Part shown: positions 24,796 through 33,889 of the stretch, piece by piece
Layout: every line of letters starts with the position of its first letter
Position numbering within the stretch: the first letter of the stretch is position 1
Assembly (NCBI GenBank): GCA_938028745.1
Contig: CALIZL010000050.1
Coordinates: 1 to 64,000, forward strand
Length of the DNA: 64,000 bases
Reading direction: 5' to 3'
From: an uncultured Prevotella sp.
Lineage (GTDB): Bacteria; Bacteroidota; Bacteroidia; Bacteroidales; Bacteroidaceae
Position numbers and translations under genes: made by a program
Notes under the pieces: generated by a model
Told to the model about the DNA's origin: nothing
Seen by the model: only the letters and a program-made list of their open reading frames with translations
Databases searched by the model: none

Positions 24796-27700
24796 CTAGG
24801 GTTTGGCCACCTTAATGGCCTTGCAGGGCTTGCCGTCTTTGGTTACGCGAACCACGTACACGCCCGCTTTTGCCTTAATGGCCACGTTAGCCACGTCGCC
24901 AGCACGCGCTTGTAGCGGTGTGCTTTGCAGCAAGGAGCCGTCGGCAGCCACCACTTCGAGGGTGTAAAGGCCTGCTTGGGCGAACTTCAATGTAACGCTC
25001 TCGGCGAAGGGTTGGGGCAGAACTTCAAGCTCGGAGCTGCCTTCTGCGGTGCTGATGCCGTTGGTTACGTTGCCCACCGTCACCATCTGGGCGTTCGTTT
25101 GCTCGTCTGTTCCCCAGTAGTTTTCTAGTTTCAGCGTTGCGCCATACGTGCCTTCGGCAGCATAGCTAACGGTGGCAGCCTCACCATCGCTCACGATGGT
25201 GGCTCCGGTTAGTGTCCAAGTGGCGGTGGTTGTGATGGGCAACGAACCCTTGATGCCGGGATAACCCAGTGCATTGTTTGAGGGACGGAAAGACTTGTAC
25301 TTGGCTTTCGAGGTGTCTTCGCCGCCGCTTCCCACCATTTGCACAAGAATTCCGCGGGTGTCGTAGTCTTTACGGAAGTTGCCGAAGTTGGCAAACGTGC
25401 CGTCTTTGCTTATCTCTTCAAAGGTGTAATAGGCTTTGAGGTTGGCCGGAACCTTGTCGGCATCGTATCCGCGCATGGCTTCAATCACCTCTTGTGCATT
25501 CAGTGCCTTGTTCCACACCTGCACTTCGTCTATCAGACCGTTGAAACCAGCCTTATAAACGCCGCCACCACCGATGTAAATCTCTGCACTGCGTGCGCGA
25601 TTTATTTCAGGTAGCGGGTTGTTTTCGCGGCGGGTGCTCTGCTCGAAGTCGGTTGCGGCCACCAATTTGCCGTTGATGAACATCTGTTGGTGGTTGTCTT
25701 GCTGCGTAACAACGAGGTGATGCCACACGCCGGGCGTTATTTGGAAACCCGTAGACATCATTTGCGGGTTGGGATCGTCGTGAGCTGTCCAGCCCATTGT
25801 GTTGAACGACACTTCGTTTGCCTTGTGCCCTTTCCACGCAGGGCGTATGGTTACCCACAAATCGCCCCAGTTGTTGTGCGGCCAACGGTCGTGAATGGTG
25901 TTCTTGTTGATAAGGTTAGTGCCCTGCTTGTCGTGTGCAAAGTTGCTCGGCTTAAACCATAAGGCGTACGAATAGGTTTTGCCTTCCTGCACATAGGCGG
26001 GAATGTTGAGCATGTATGGGTCGTTGATGATGAGCGCGCGCGACATTGAACCCTCGCCTTTGTTGCCGCGGAAGGTGTAAGTAAGGTGTTGGCCGGCATC
26101 CACTTTGGCCTTATCGACGGCTATTTCGTCGATGTGGGGCACAGCACCCGTGGCTAATGGCGTAATCTGAACCATTCCGCGCACCACGTTTTCTTTGCCG
26201 TCGGGGTAAGTTAAGTGCAGGTCGTACAGGCCTTCGGTGGCTAGTTTGGTGGTAATCTCGTGGGTGTTGTTGGCTCGTGCCACCTCTTCGCCGTTGTCGG
26301 CGCGCTTAATTCGCCAGTCGGCAATGGGTTTTGCCAAGGGGTCGAGCATCTTTATGGTGAAGGTTTCGCCGGGCTTAACCACGGGTTTGTTAACCTTTAC
26401 CTCGTAGGATGGGGCGTTGTAAGGCACCTCTTTGGGCTCGCTCCACCCGATATCCGACTTCGTTCGCCCGTCGGGAGCAACGGCTCGCACGCCAATTCGC
26501 ACCTTCCGCCCCTCGGTCGTGGCCATGATGGGCGCATCAACAACGTATGTTGCCCACGAAGTTGTGGCCGTTAGCAACTGCTGGGGCATGCCTTCGGGCT
26601 GGCAGAACACTTCGTAATACCAGGTGTCTACATCTTCGTTGTACACCTTTTCGGTTGTGGGTGTGGCGGTAGTCATGGTGTATCGCGCCTTAAAGTCGAA
26701 GGTGTTGTGCTTTCCACGCAATATGCGCACGTCCTCAACCTTGGGTGTTGGCGGTGCGAAATGCAGCTTGGGGTCGCGTAAAGCCACCTCGCCCACCAGC
26801 ATGTTGTAGTCTTTGGGGGTGTTGGTTAGCCGCAAACCAATCATGGCCACCTTGCAATCCTGCGTTATTCCCATGTCGGCGAGGGTGGTTTCAAAGCTTG
26901 TCCATTGTCCCACCTTATCTGTTTGTGCGGTTATTTCCTTTTCTATATATTGTGTGGTTGTGCCTTTTAGTGCCACGAACAGGTGGGCATGAGTGGCTGC
27001 TTGCTTGTCGGTTTTCTTGTAAACGATGCTCAGCGTGGATTGGGGCGTGGCATCGAGCATGGTCTTAAACAGCTTAACGCGCGAGTATGGCGTTGAACCA
27101 TGCAGGCGTAAGCACGAACCGCCGAAGTATGCATCGGCAAAAGTGAAGTCGGCTTGCACCATGTTGCCCACCGTTTCGGGCGCAGCTTGGTCGTTGGCGT
27201 CGGTTATCCACCATCGCCACGTGGGCAATAGGTCTTGCGTGTTTAGGTTATACCACTTATGGTCGAAGGTGGTTTGCCCTTCGTTTCTAAACTTTTGGCC
27301 GTTGCCTAGGTTGAAACGCGACACGAAAGGCATGGCGTTGATGGCACTTTTGGCCGTAAGCAAGGCCGCAAGGCCGTGGAATTTCTTCAACGCTTCGTTG
27401 GCCAACGGCTCGCCATTGCCAATTTCGGGCGTTGCGGCAGGGTTGCGATTGCCGCCGCTGAAAGTTAATTCGAGCTTGCGTTGATAGGCATTTTGGATGG
27501 CAATGTCGGCCGAACCGTTGTCGGTTGCGCTCTGGTGAAGCAGGTTTTGGCTGTGCGCGCCCCACAATCCGATGGAAGTGTTGAGCCGCGAAAGCGATTT
27601 CCAGGCATCTTTCACCATGCCGCTCTTCTGTATGTCGAAGCTAGCGTAGATGTCGTAAGGGTCTAGTCCATACCTTTGGGCGAACTTCTGCGATGCGTCG

Positions 27701-28575
27701 AGCAACTGCCCTGTCCAACCATAATTAAGGAACAGCGCATCGGTGTTTCGCCAACCTTTACTGCCCAAGATGCCTGAGTTTTGCGAATTAAGCGAGTTTT
27801 GGAACGATATTTCGCCCGCATAATTGGTCAGTCCGTACCAATACACTTCAAACTTCCAGCCAATCTTTTCGGCCTGAACGTGGCAGTCGTGAAAGAAATC
27901 CATCAGTCGGCGAATGGTTTCTTGGTCTGAACGGAACTCGGAGTTTACCCCCAATCCGTTGACGCCATAGTACTTCATGAAGCGAATAAGCTTTTCCGAC
28001 CAGATGAAACGCCCGTTAGCGTCGGTTTCCGACAGTCCGATAAGTACCTGCGAATAGTCGTTTGCCCAGGCGTAGTTGGCGTGTATTTCAAGCGAATGTG
28101 GGACAGACAGCAAGCATCCAGCACTTACGCCGTTCTTAGCGGCCACGTCCGAGAAGCCTGCGGAGACCCTAATCCACGGTGCACTCCAATTGCCGTGCAT
28201 GTCTACATACGACCACAGGCTGAAATTGTCGCCTTCAAAGCAGTAGCGGGGGAATGCTTTCCATGTAGTAGAGGGGTCGTCTAGCGGTGTCCACATCAGC
28301 AACTTGCGCCTGCGGTCTAGGTTTTGGTTCACAATGTAGTCGCCTTGCGCCTCATTGATACGCTGGCGCGGCTTTACGCGCGACACGTAAAACTCTTCGT
28401 CGATGGGGTTTGTACCACTTAGCGGTCGGCCAGGTTGCCAACGCTGAAAAGCATCCCACCATTGCTTGGCGGTGATGGTGTTGATGTCCATCGGGTGCGA
28501 TGGGGTACGTTGCGCCTTTGCGCTTATGGCCAGCGTGGCCAACGCAATAGCAACGAGGGTGTTTCTGGTTTTCAT
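24796..28575 (-). CDS. Secreted GH85 endo-beta-N-acetylglucosaminidase, copy 2
   Basis: A 1259-residue paralogue of the next gene with the same domain order: signal peptide ending AKAQ, GH85 domain with CFEGDNFSLWSYVDMHGNW and catalytic Asn211-x-Glu213 (GLGVNSEF), beta-sandwich modules, a LamG module (SYALWFKPS), and a T9SS sorting tail (LPQPFAESVTLKFAQ to CKAIKVAKP). Both active sites look intact. The region after residue 150 differs most between the copies: SVPHSLEIHANYAWANDYSQ here, against SIPWAATININWGTGGHAA in copy 1. This loop lies by the substrate site and may give the copies different glycan preferences. It follows the ECF sigma gene by about 155 bases. Confidence 0.93.
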   Translation of the reverse strand: MKTRNTLVAIALATLAISAKAQRTPSHPMDINTITAKQWWDAFQRWQPGRPLSGTNPIDEEFYVSRVKPRQRINEAQGDYIVNQNLDRRRKLLMWTPLDDPSTTWKAFPRYCFEGDNFSLWSYVDMHGNWSAPWIRVSAGFSDVAAKNGVSAGCLLSVPHSLEIHANYAWANDYSQVLIGLSETDANGRFIWSEKLIRFMKYYGVNGLGVNSEFRSDQETIRRLMDFFHDCHVQAEKIGWKFEVYWYGLTNYAGEISFQNSLNSQNSGILGSKGWRNTDALFLNYGWTGQLLDASQKFAQRYGLDPYDIYASFDIQKSGMVKDAWKSLSRLNTSIGLWGAHSQNLLHQSATDNGSADIAIQNAYQRKLELTFSGGNRNPAATPEIGNGEPLANEALKKFHGLAALLTAKSAINAMPFVSRFNLGNGQKFRNEGQTTFDHKWYNLNTQDLLPTWRWWITDANDQAAPETVGNMVQADFTFADAYFGGSCLRLHGSTPYSRVKLFKTMLDATPQSTLSIVYKKTDKQAATHAHLFVALKGTTTQYIEKEITAQTDKVGQWTSFETTLADMGITQDCKVAMIGLRLTNTPKDYNMLVGEVALRDPKLHFAPPTPKVEDVRILRGKHNTFDFKARYTMTTATPTTEKVYNEDVDTWYYEVFCQPEGMPQQLLTATTSWATYVVDAPIMATTEGRKVRIGVRAVAPDGRTKSDIGWSEPKEVPYNAPSYEVKVNKPVVKPGETFTIKMLDPLAKPIADWRIKRADNGEEVARANNTHEITTKLATEGLYDLHLTYPDGKENVVRGMVQITPLATGAVPHIDEIAVDKAKVDAGQHLTYTFRGNKGEGSMSRALIINDPYMLNIPAYVQEGKTYSYALWFKPSNFAHDKQGTNLINKNTIHDRWPHNNWGDLWVTIRPAWKGHKANEVSFNTMGWTAHDDPNPQMMSTGFQITPGVWHHLVVTQQDNHQQMFINGKLVAATDFEQSTRRENNPLPEINRARSAEIYIGGGGVYKAGFNGLIDEVQVWNKALNAQEVIEAMRGYDADKVPANLKAYYTFEEISKDGTFANFGNFRKDYDTRGILVQMVGSGGEDTSKAKYKSFRPSNNALGYPGIKGSLPITTTATWTLTGATIVSDGEAATVSYAAEGTYGATLKLENYWGTDEQTNAQMVTVGNVTNGISTAEGSSELEVLPQPFAESVTLKFAQAGLYTLEVVAADGSLLQSTPLQARAGDVANVAIKAKAGVYVVRVTKDGKPCKAIKVAKP

Positions 28576-28731
28576 TGTTTGGGTTTAATGTCTCGTGCGG
28601 GTAGCTTTGCCGTTTAGGTTGCGTTCCTTTGCGAGAACGGTTGTTTTTGTATTTTGTTTTTAAGCATCAATGTAGTTCGGGGCTAAGCCAGCCGTGGGCA
28701 TGTCTTCGTGGTACGTCGATGCTTCCTTCTC

Positions 28732-29262
28732 TCAGTCGGTGTTAAGGTCGGTCAGTTTCAGTTTTGTTCTCAGTGTTCTCAGCGCGTTGTAGATGTGTGC
28801 ATCCACCGTTCGCACCGAGATGCCCATCTCTTGGGCAATGTCTTTGTTCTTCATATCGTGCAGATAGCTAAGCGTAAAAGCCTCCTTGCTTTTGGGCGGC
28901 AATTGCTCGATGGCGGTGGTAAGCTTATGACTTAGTTCTTTGCAGGCCATGTTGAAGGCCACATCGCATGCATCGGGCGAGAGTAAAGCTGCCGTTTTGC
29001 TTTCCATATCAACAACGGTGGCCGAATATCGGTTCACCACAGCACGATGTTTTAGCACGTTAAGCGATTGCGTGTACACCGTTCGGTAGGTAAATGCACG
29101 CACATGAGCGGCCGTAGAGATGTCGTTACGCCTGTTCCACAACTCCAAGAACGCCCCTTGTAGCACATCGTCTACATCAACAGTACCCAGCAAGCGTGTG
29201 GCATATTGCGCTAGCTGTGGGTATAAGTCGCGAAAGTATGTTCGGAACTCCTTTTCTGTCAT
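28732..29262 (-). CDS. ECF RNA polymerase sigma factor (no FecR partner)
   Basis: A 176-residue sigma-70-type ECF factor. Region 2 spans about residues 10-75 (YATRLLGTVDVDDVLQGAFLELWNRR) and region 4 is about 120-170 (LPPKSKEAFTLSYLHDMKNKDIAQEMGISVRTVDAHIYNALRTLR), a helix-turn-helix for -35 recognition. Most Bacteroidota ECF factors of this type lie next to a FecR anti-sigma gene; none is here. Downstream on the same strand are the two GH85 genes, which are obvious candidates for its regulon. A -7 box lies at 29373-29380. Confidence 0.9.
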   Translation of the reverse strand: MTEKEFRTYFRDLYPQLAQYATRLLGTVDVDDVLQGAFLELWNRRNDISTAAHVRAFTYRTVYTQSLNVLKHRAVVNRYSATVVDMESKTAALLSPDACDVAFNMACKELSHKLTTAIEQLPPKSKEAFTLSYLHDMKNKDIAQEMGISVRTVDAHIYNALRTLRTKLKLTDLNTD

Positions 29263-29555
29263 GTTTGGGTAGGTGCGGTTTAATGGGGTTTGTCCATCGG
29301 TTTTAGCCTTTTGTTGCGTTTTTTAGCTAGTTTGTTGCAACGGCTTTTCGTGCCTGTGCTAATAGTTCTCTGCAAATATACGCATTATTTAACGAACCAA
29401 CGCAAGTTTATAAGACTTTTTTGCAAAGCAAGATTAGGTAAGCACAGGCGTTGGAGAAAGGGTTTAGGCTGTTGTTTGTTGTTTCTCGTGGTTTTGTTAG
29501 GCTAGTATGGCGAGTTGGTGTGTGGTTGATACACCTGCTTTTGCCTTTAAACAAT
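29263..29555. promoter_or_regulatory. Sigma gene upstream region with -7 box
   Basis: Minus-strand TATATTTG at 29373-29380 is a consensus -7 box for the sigma gene starting at 29262, giving a leader of about 105 bases. No exact TTTG lies at the right distance upstream. The rest of the region, up to the receptor terminator, shows no gene. Confidence 0.5.
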
Positions 29556-29591
29556 TTGCCCCCAACCACTTAACGAGGCGGTTGGGGGCAA
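29556..29591 (-). terminator. Terminator of the TonB-dependent receptor gene
   Basis: A 12-bp perfect stem, TTGCCCCCAACC paired with GGTTGGGGGCAA, with a 12-base loop starts 7 bases after the receptor stop. On the minus strand it is followed by a weak ATTGTTTAAAGG tail. Confidence 0.75.
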
Positions 29592-29597
29592 GCGTTA

Positions 29598-32108
29598 TTA
29601 GTACGAAATCTTCACTCCGAGGAAAAGGCTACGTGGTTGTGTGGGGCCGTAAACGTAGTCGGAGGCTCGCGATGGGCCTTTGTCCAGGTCTTTCTGGTAG
29701 GCATCCAGCAGGTTCTGAACGCCTGCGCTAGCCTGCAACTTCACTTGGTTGTAGAGGTAGAAGTCGTACGCCAGTTTCAAGTTCAGCGTGAGGAACGAGG
29801 GCGTATGCTCGATGATGGAGAAGTCTTTGGTGCGTTCGCTGCCGCCCTTGGGGTGTCCAACGTACATCCTACCCGTGTAAACGCCCGAGAGCGACACGTT
29901 GAAATCTATCGTAGGGCGCACGTTCAGCGTGAAATAGCCATAGGTGTCGGGTGTGCGCAGCAGGCGTTTGGTGGTTTTAAACTCGTCGGCGGCATCGTCG
30001 TCCCATTCTTCGGCCGTGCGATAACGGCTGTTTTGCCACGTAAATCCGGCCTGCAATTGCGCCAAAGAAGATAGCGAAACCTTGCCTTCGAGGTTCAAAC
30101 CGAACACCGTTGCGCCATTAGAGTTGTAGCGTTCTTCCACACGTGCACCATCAATAACGACGTCGTCGGCCAGCTTTCGCGTGGCAAACATGTTGTTCAG
30201 ACGGGTGTAGAAGCCCTCGATAAGCAGGTTGGTTTGCACCGTTCCGAAGCTTTTATAGAGATCGGCCGATGCACTGAAACTGTGCGAACGCTCTTCTTTC
30301 AAGTCCTTGGCGAGGGCAATCTTCACGCGGTCGCCATCAGATATCTTGGTGTGTAGGTCTTCGTCGAAGGCTTGCGGAGCCCTAAAACCGCCTGCGTATG
30401 TAAGGCGGAAGTTGGCGTTGGGCGTGGGATTGTAGCGCAGGTTCACGCGCGGACTGAATATCAGGTGCGAAATAAGGTTGTGTTTGTCTAGTCGTCCGCC
30501 CAACAACAGTCCCCAATGGGCGTTCTTCCACTCGTTTTGCACGAAGGCGCTGCTGATGCGCACGCGCTGTTCGAGCAGGCTGTTGTAGCCCAACGAGCGG
30601 TCTTTTATGCGGTCGAAGCTGTATTCAGCACCCACGGTAAGGTCGGCTGGCATAAACAACAGTCGGTCGAAGTTGTGCACATACTGCGCTCCGGCAATGT
30701 AGTTGATGTTGTGCGTAACGTTATATGCCCTTTGTGCCTTGTCGTAAGCCTGCGCGTTGGCCAAAATTTCTTGTTGGTCGTCGGGCAGTTTTGCCGCGTC
30801 TTCCTCGCTCATGTCTAGGCTAAGCCCCAGCTTGTAGGCCTCGTTCAGGGCCTTCTGTCCCTCGGCTGCGCTAGCCAGTTCGCCCAATCCGCCGTAATAG
30901 CTTTTGCGGGCTACGTTCTGAAACGAGGCGTATGCGCTGAAATGTCCCTTGCCGTTGGGGTTGAAAAGGTCGTAAGCCAAGCTGCCGCCGTTGATGGTAT
31001 GCTCTATCTGTTCGGCTATGTTGGCCTCGTGGGGCGGCAAGAAAAGGTTGTTGCCGCCACGGCGAAACTCTTTCAACCCATGATATTTTAGGGTTACTTT
31101 TGAGTAATCGGTGAGCCGAAGGAAGGTGCTAAGCCCCAATGTTTTATTGTCTAGCGTGGGCAAGTCGGTATATCCGTCGCCATCGCGGTCGTAAGCCGAG
31201 CGGTGTCTGCTTTGCGCATAGAGGTAAAAGCCTGCTCTGCCGTTGGTTGTAACAACCGAAACGTTGCCCGTTGTGTTGTTGTCGAAAGCGGTAGAGCCAG
31301 TTGTTGCGCCAGTGATGGTGTGCGCCAGCTCGGCCGAATTTTCGCTAGGCTCCTTGGTAATGATGTTGATGGTGCCGCCAATGGCCGATGCACCGAAGAG
31401 GGCAGAACCGCCGCCGCGAACTATTTCCACCCGTTCTACCATGTTGGCGGGTATCTGTTCGAGTCCGTAAACGCCTTGTAGGGCGGTAAACACGGGGCGC
31501 GAGTCTACCAATATCTGCGAGTAGTGGCCGTCTAGTCCGTTGATGCGCACCTGCGAAAAGCCGCAATTGGTGCAATTATCCTCGGTTCGCACGCCCGGTT
31601 GGAAGTTAAGTCCTTGTGCCAATGTCGTTGAATGGGTAGACTCGAACAACTTCGTGTCCAGAACATTCACGATAACGGGCGACTCGCGCCTAAGCGTTAG
31701 GCTGCGATTGGCCGAAACAACCACCTCGTCGAGTGCAATTTCGTCGGGCGTAAGCTCAATGTTTTGCTCCGTGGTATAGTTCCTTTCGGTGGCCACCTCT
31801 TGTCTAAGTGTGCGGTAACCGGCAGAGCGCACCTCTATTTTCACTTTTCCCACGGGCAGGTTTTTCAGCGAGTAATGGCCCTCGGCATCGGTGGTGGTGG
31901 TTATCACCGTGCCTACAACCAGTACGCTGGCGTGCGACAAGGGCTGCTGTGTTTTGCTGTCTACCACGCTACCCCTTATGTTGGCATCGGTTTTTTCTTT
32001 CACTTCGTTTTCTGCCCGCACGCCGATGGGAATGCTTAGGGCGAATGTTGCGGATAGTGCGAACATCATTTTAAAGAATTGTTTTCTTGCTGTTCTTTTC
32101 TTTTTCAT
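29598..32108 (-). CDS. TonB-dependent outer membrane receptor with CxxC plug
   Basis: An 836-residue receptor. After a signal peptide comes a carboxypeptidase-regulatory-like domain (about 42-120, RGSVVDSKTQQPLSHASVLVVG), a TonB box region (DEVVVSANR near 127), a plug domain (about 140-250) and a 22-strand barrel ending in FLGVKISY. The plug has Cys179 and Cys182 in NCTNCGFSQVRINGLDG, a CxxC motif of a Bacteroidota receptor subgroup sometimes annotated as a siderophore or cobalamin receptor. The ligand is unknown. It stands alone with its own terminator and a roughly 120-base leader, so it does not belong to a SusCD pair. Confidence 0.9.
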   Translation of the reverse strand: MKKKRTARKQFFKMMFALSATFALSIPIGVRAENEVKEKTDANIRGSVVDSKTQQPLSHASVLVVGTVITTTTDAEGHYSLKNLPVGKVKIEVRSAGYRTLRQEVATERNYTTEQNIELTPDEIALDEVVVSANRSLTLRRESPVIVNVLDTKLFESTHSTTLAQGLNFQPGVRTEDNCTNCGFSQVRINGLDGHYSQILVDSRPVFTALQGVYGLEQIPANMVERVEIVRGGGSALFGASAIGGTINIITKEPSENSAELAHTITGATTGSTAFDNNTTGNVSVVTTNGRAGFYLYAQSRHRSAYDRDGDGYTDLPTLDNKTLGLSTFLRLTDYSKVTLKYHGLKEFRRGGNNLFLPPHEANIAEQIEHTINGGSLAYDLFNPNGKGHFSAYASFQNVARKSYYGGLGELASAAEGQKALNEAYKLGLSLDMSEEDAAKLPDDQQEILANAQAYDKAQRAYNVTHNINYIAGAQYVHNFDRLLFMPADLTVGAEYSFDRIKDRSLGYNSLLEQRVRISSAFVQNEWKNAHWGLLLGGRLDKHNLISHLIFSPRVNLRYNPTPNANFRLTYAGGFRAPQAFDEDLHTKISDGDRVKIALAKDLKEERSHSFSASADLYKSFGTVQTNLLIEGFYTRLNNMFATRKLADDVVIDGARVEERYNSNGATVFGLNLEGKVSLSSLAQLQAGFTWQNSRYRTAEEWDDDAADEFKTTKRLLRTPDTYGYFTLNVRPTIDFNVSLSGVYTGRMYVGHPKGGSERTKDFSIIEHTPSFLTLNLKLAYDFYLYNQVKLQASAGVQNLLDAYQKDLDKGPSRASDYVYGPTQPRSLFLGVKISY

Positions 32109-32236
32109 TTTACATTCACTTTAAAAAAGGCATGTTCTGTAAACCGTCCGCATAGCACGCAATTCGCCCTTTCGGGGTTCTTATCGTTCCTCGAAAAGTT
32201 TTAGAGCTCGCCTTTAGATTTGTTAATGCGAAGTTA
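32109..32236 (-). promoter_or_regulatory. Leader and weak promoter of the TonB receptor
   Basis: Minus-strand TAACTTCG at 32229-32236 is one mismatch from the -7 consensus. The roughly 120-base leader is GC-rich, with a short hairpin CCCCGAAAGGG, unlike the AT-rich leaders nearby. It could be structured RNA. I do not recognise a known riboswitch class. Confidence 0.35.
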
Positions 32237-32278
32237 CGGCTTTGTTGTGGTGTGCGCAATACCTAGAAGTGGGGAAAA

Positions 32279-32600
32279 AAGGTGAAAAGGTGAAAGGGTG
32301 AAAAGGTGAAAAGATGGCTGCGCCCTTTTAAGGGTGAAAGGGTGAAAAGGTGAAAAGATGGCTGCGCCCTTTTAAGGGTGAAAGGGTGAAAAGGTGAAAA
32401 GATGGCTGCGCCCTTTTAAAAGGTGAAAGGGTGAAAAGGTGAAAAAATGGCTGCGCCTTTTAAAGGTGAAAGGGTGAAAAGGTGAAAAGATGGCTGCGCC
32501 CTTTAAAAGGTGAAAGGGTGAAAAGGTGAAAGGGTGAAAAGATGGCTGCGCCCTTTTAAGGGTGAAAGGGTGAAAAGGTGAAAAAATGGCTTCACCTATT
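32279..32600. repeat. 44-bp minisatellite
   Basis: About seven units, each containing GATGGCTGCGCCCTTTTAA followed by GGTGAAAGGGTGAAAAGG-type words. The GATGG landmark falls at 32313, 32357, 32401, 32446, 32489, 32541 and 32585, so the period is 43-45 bases with one 52-base unit. Shorter fragments of the same words occur at 8036, 44930 and 51340. Confidence 0.85.
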
Positions 32601-32755
32601 AACTTGTAAACTGGTCAACTCGTAAACTGCCCAACCCCTCGTTAACTTCTCAACTCGTCAACTAATATCTTGTTAACTTGTTAACCAGTCAACTCGTTAA
32701 CTGAAAAGCCTCTCGTTAACTCGTCAACTGCGCTGTTTCTCGTCAGATTGTTTTT
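32601..32755. repeat. GTTAACTCGTCAACT word repeats
   Basis: Degenerate words such as CTCGTTAACTTCTCAACTCGTC fill the space between the minisatellite and the long repeat. The same words lie at 45010-45290 and 58127-58210 and precede copies B and D of the long repeat. Confidence 0.7.
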
Positions 32756-33352
32756 GTCCGCTTTTCAGCAAGAATTTTAACACTATGAGTGCCATTTTAT
32801 TCACCAACCGACTGCTCGGTCGCAAAAATTCGATTCTCGCGAGGGTTTGTTTTGATGGAACTAAGGGCCAACCTGTGGATGTAGCAAGATGGATATTTAT
32901 TACAAGGAACCGCCATTTGCACCCATTTTAAGGGCGTTTTCCGCTCAATTTACTGCAATATGCTGCTAAACGCAGTGCGTTTTGGTGCTAAACGCAAGGT
33001 AAAATGCTGCTAAATGCAGTGTTTTTTGCAGCTAAATGCGAGGAGAAAAGCATAAATATACGCCGAAATGGTATATTCAAAACCTTTTAGAACCATTAAA
33101 AACAGGGTTAGAAAGGGCAAAATGGGGTTTAAAAACCTACTTTTTAGCAGTAAAAAGCAGGTTTTTGGGCGTGAAAAAACAGCGAGTGGGCAACCAATTA
33201 GAAAGCTAAAATGGTGCAAAATGCAGCTTTTACTCTGAAATACAGACAAAACAAAAGGTGAGAAAGCCTAGAATTTGTACCAATTTACCCACTTTATGAC
33301 CCAAATTTTCGCTAGAACGGCGTGAAAATTAGAGCCGCTTTGTAAAGTATAA
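32756..33352 (+). repeat. Long dispersed repeat LR, copy C
   Basis: A roughly 597-bp element that starts GTCCGCTTTTCAGCAAGAA and ends after TTTTCGCTAGAACGG and GCTTTGTAAAG. It has fewer 22-bp units than copies A, B and D. The block CAGCGAGTGGGCAACCAATTAG is nearly identical to copy B. The minus-strand frame at 33010-33249 has no counterpart in the other copies and is not a gene. Confidence 0.87.
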
Positions 33353-33822
33353 CGTACGTTTTTAAGTTTTTTAGTTGGTGAGGTTTTTAGTTGATGAGGT
33401 TATAAGTTGGTGAGTTTTGAGGTTATAAGTTGGTGAGTTTTGAGGTTATAAGTTGGTGAGTTTTGAGGTTGTAAGTTGGCGAGTTCTGAGTTTTTGATGA
33501 GGTGAGTTGGTGAGTTTATAAGTTTTTAAGTTGATGAGTTTATCAGTTTGTGGGTTAATGAGTTGGTGAGTTGGTGTTTTTTGAGTTTTTAAGTTGAAGA
33601 GTTTATAAGTTTTTAAGTTGATGAGTTTATCAGTTTTTGAGTTAATGAGTTTTTGAGTTGGTGTTTTTTTGAGTTTTTAAGTTGATGAGTTTTTAACTTT
33701 TTGAGTACCTAAGTTTGTTAGGATTGTGAGCTATACTGATATGCGAGTAGCGAAAGGCCGTGGTGCTAATGCTGGGGTGTAGTTATTGCGAACGGAGGTT
33801 CTCTGCATTTGAAAGAAAAGCA
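33353..33822. repeat. 23-bp and shorter GAGTTTATAAGTTGGT word repeats
   Basis: GGTTATAAGTTGGTGAG recurs with a 23-base period (33398, 33421, 33444, 33467) and then decays into GAGTTTTTAAGTTGATGAG words to about 33720. This tract follows the long repeat, as in the other three copies. From 33723 to the terminator nothing further is recognisable. Confidence 0.75.
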
Positions 33823-33859
33823 AACAGATCGTTCCCCCAGTTGTGCGAAACGATCTGTT
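33823..33859 (-). terminator. Terminator of the SusCD operon
   Basis: An 11-bp perfect stem, AACAGATCGTT paired with AACGATCTGTT, with a 15-base loop lies 30 bases past the SusD stop. On the minus strand it is followed by TGCTTTTCTTTC. Confidence 0.8.
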
Positions 33860-33889
33860 ATGCTTATTTTAATGCTTGTAGGGCCGTTG

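Noticed and set aside
32109..32236. Known riboswitch (cobalamin or TPP) upstream of the TonB receptor
   Set aside because: I looked for the conserved B12-box and TPP core bases and did not find them; only a short GC hairpin is visible.
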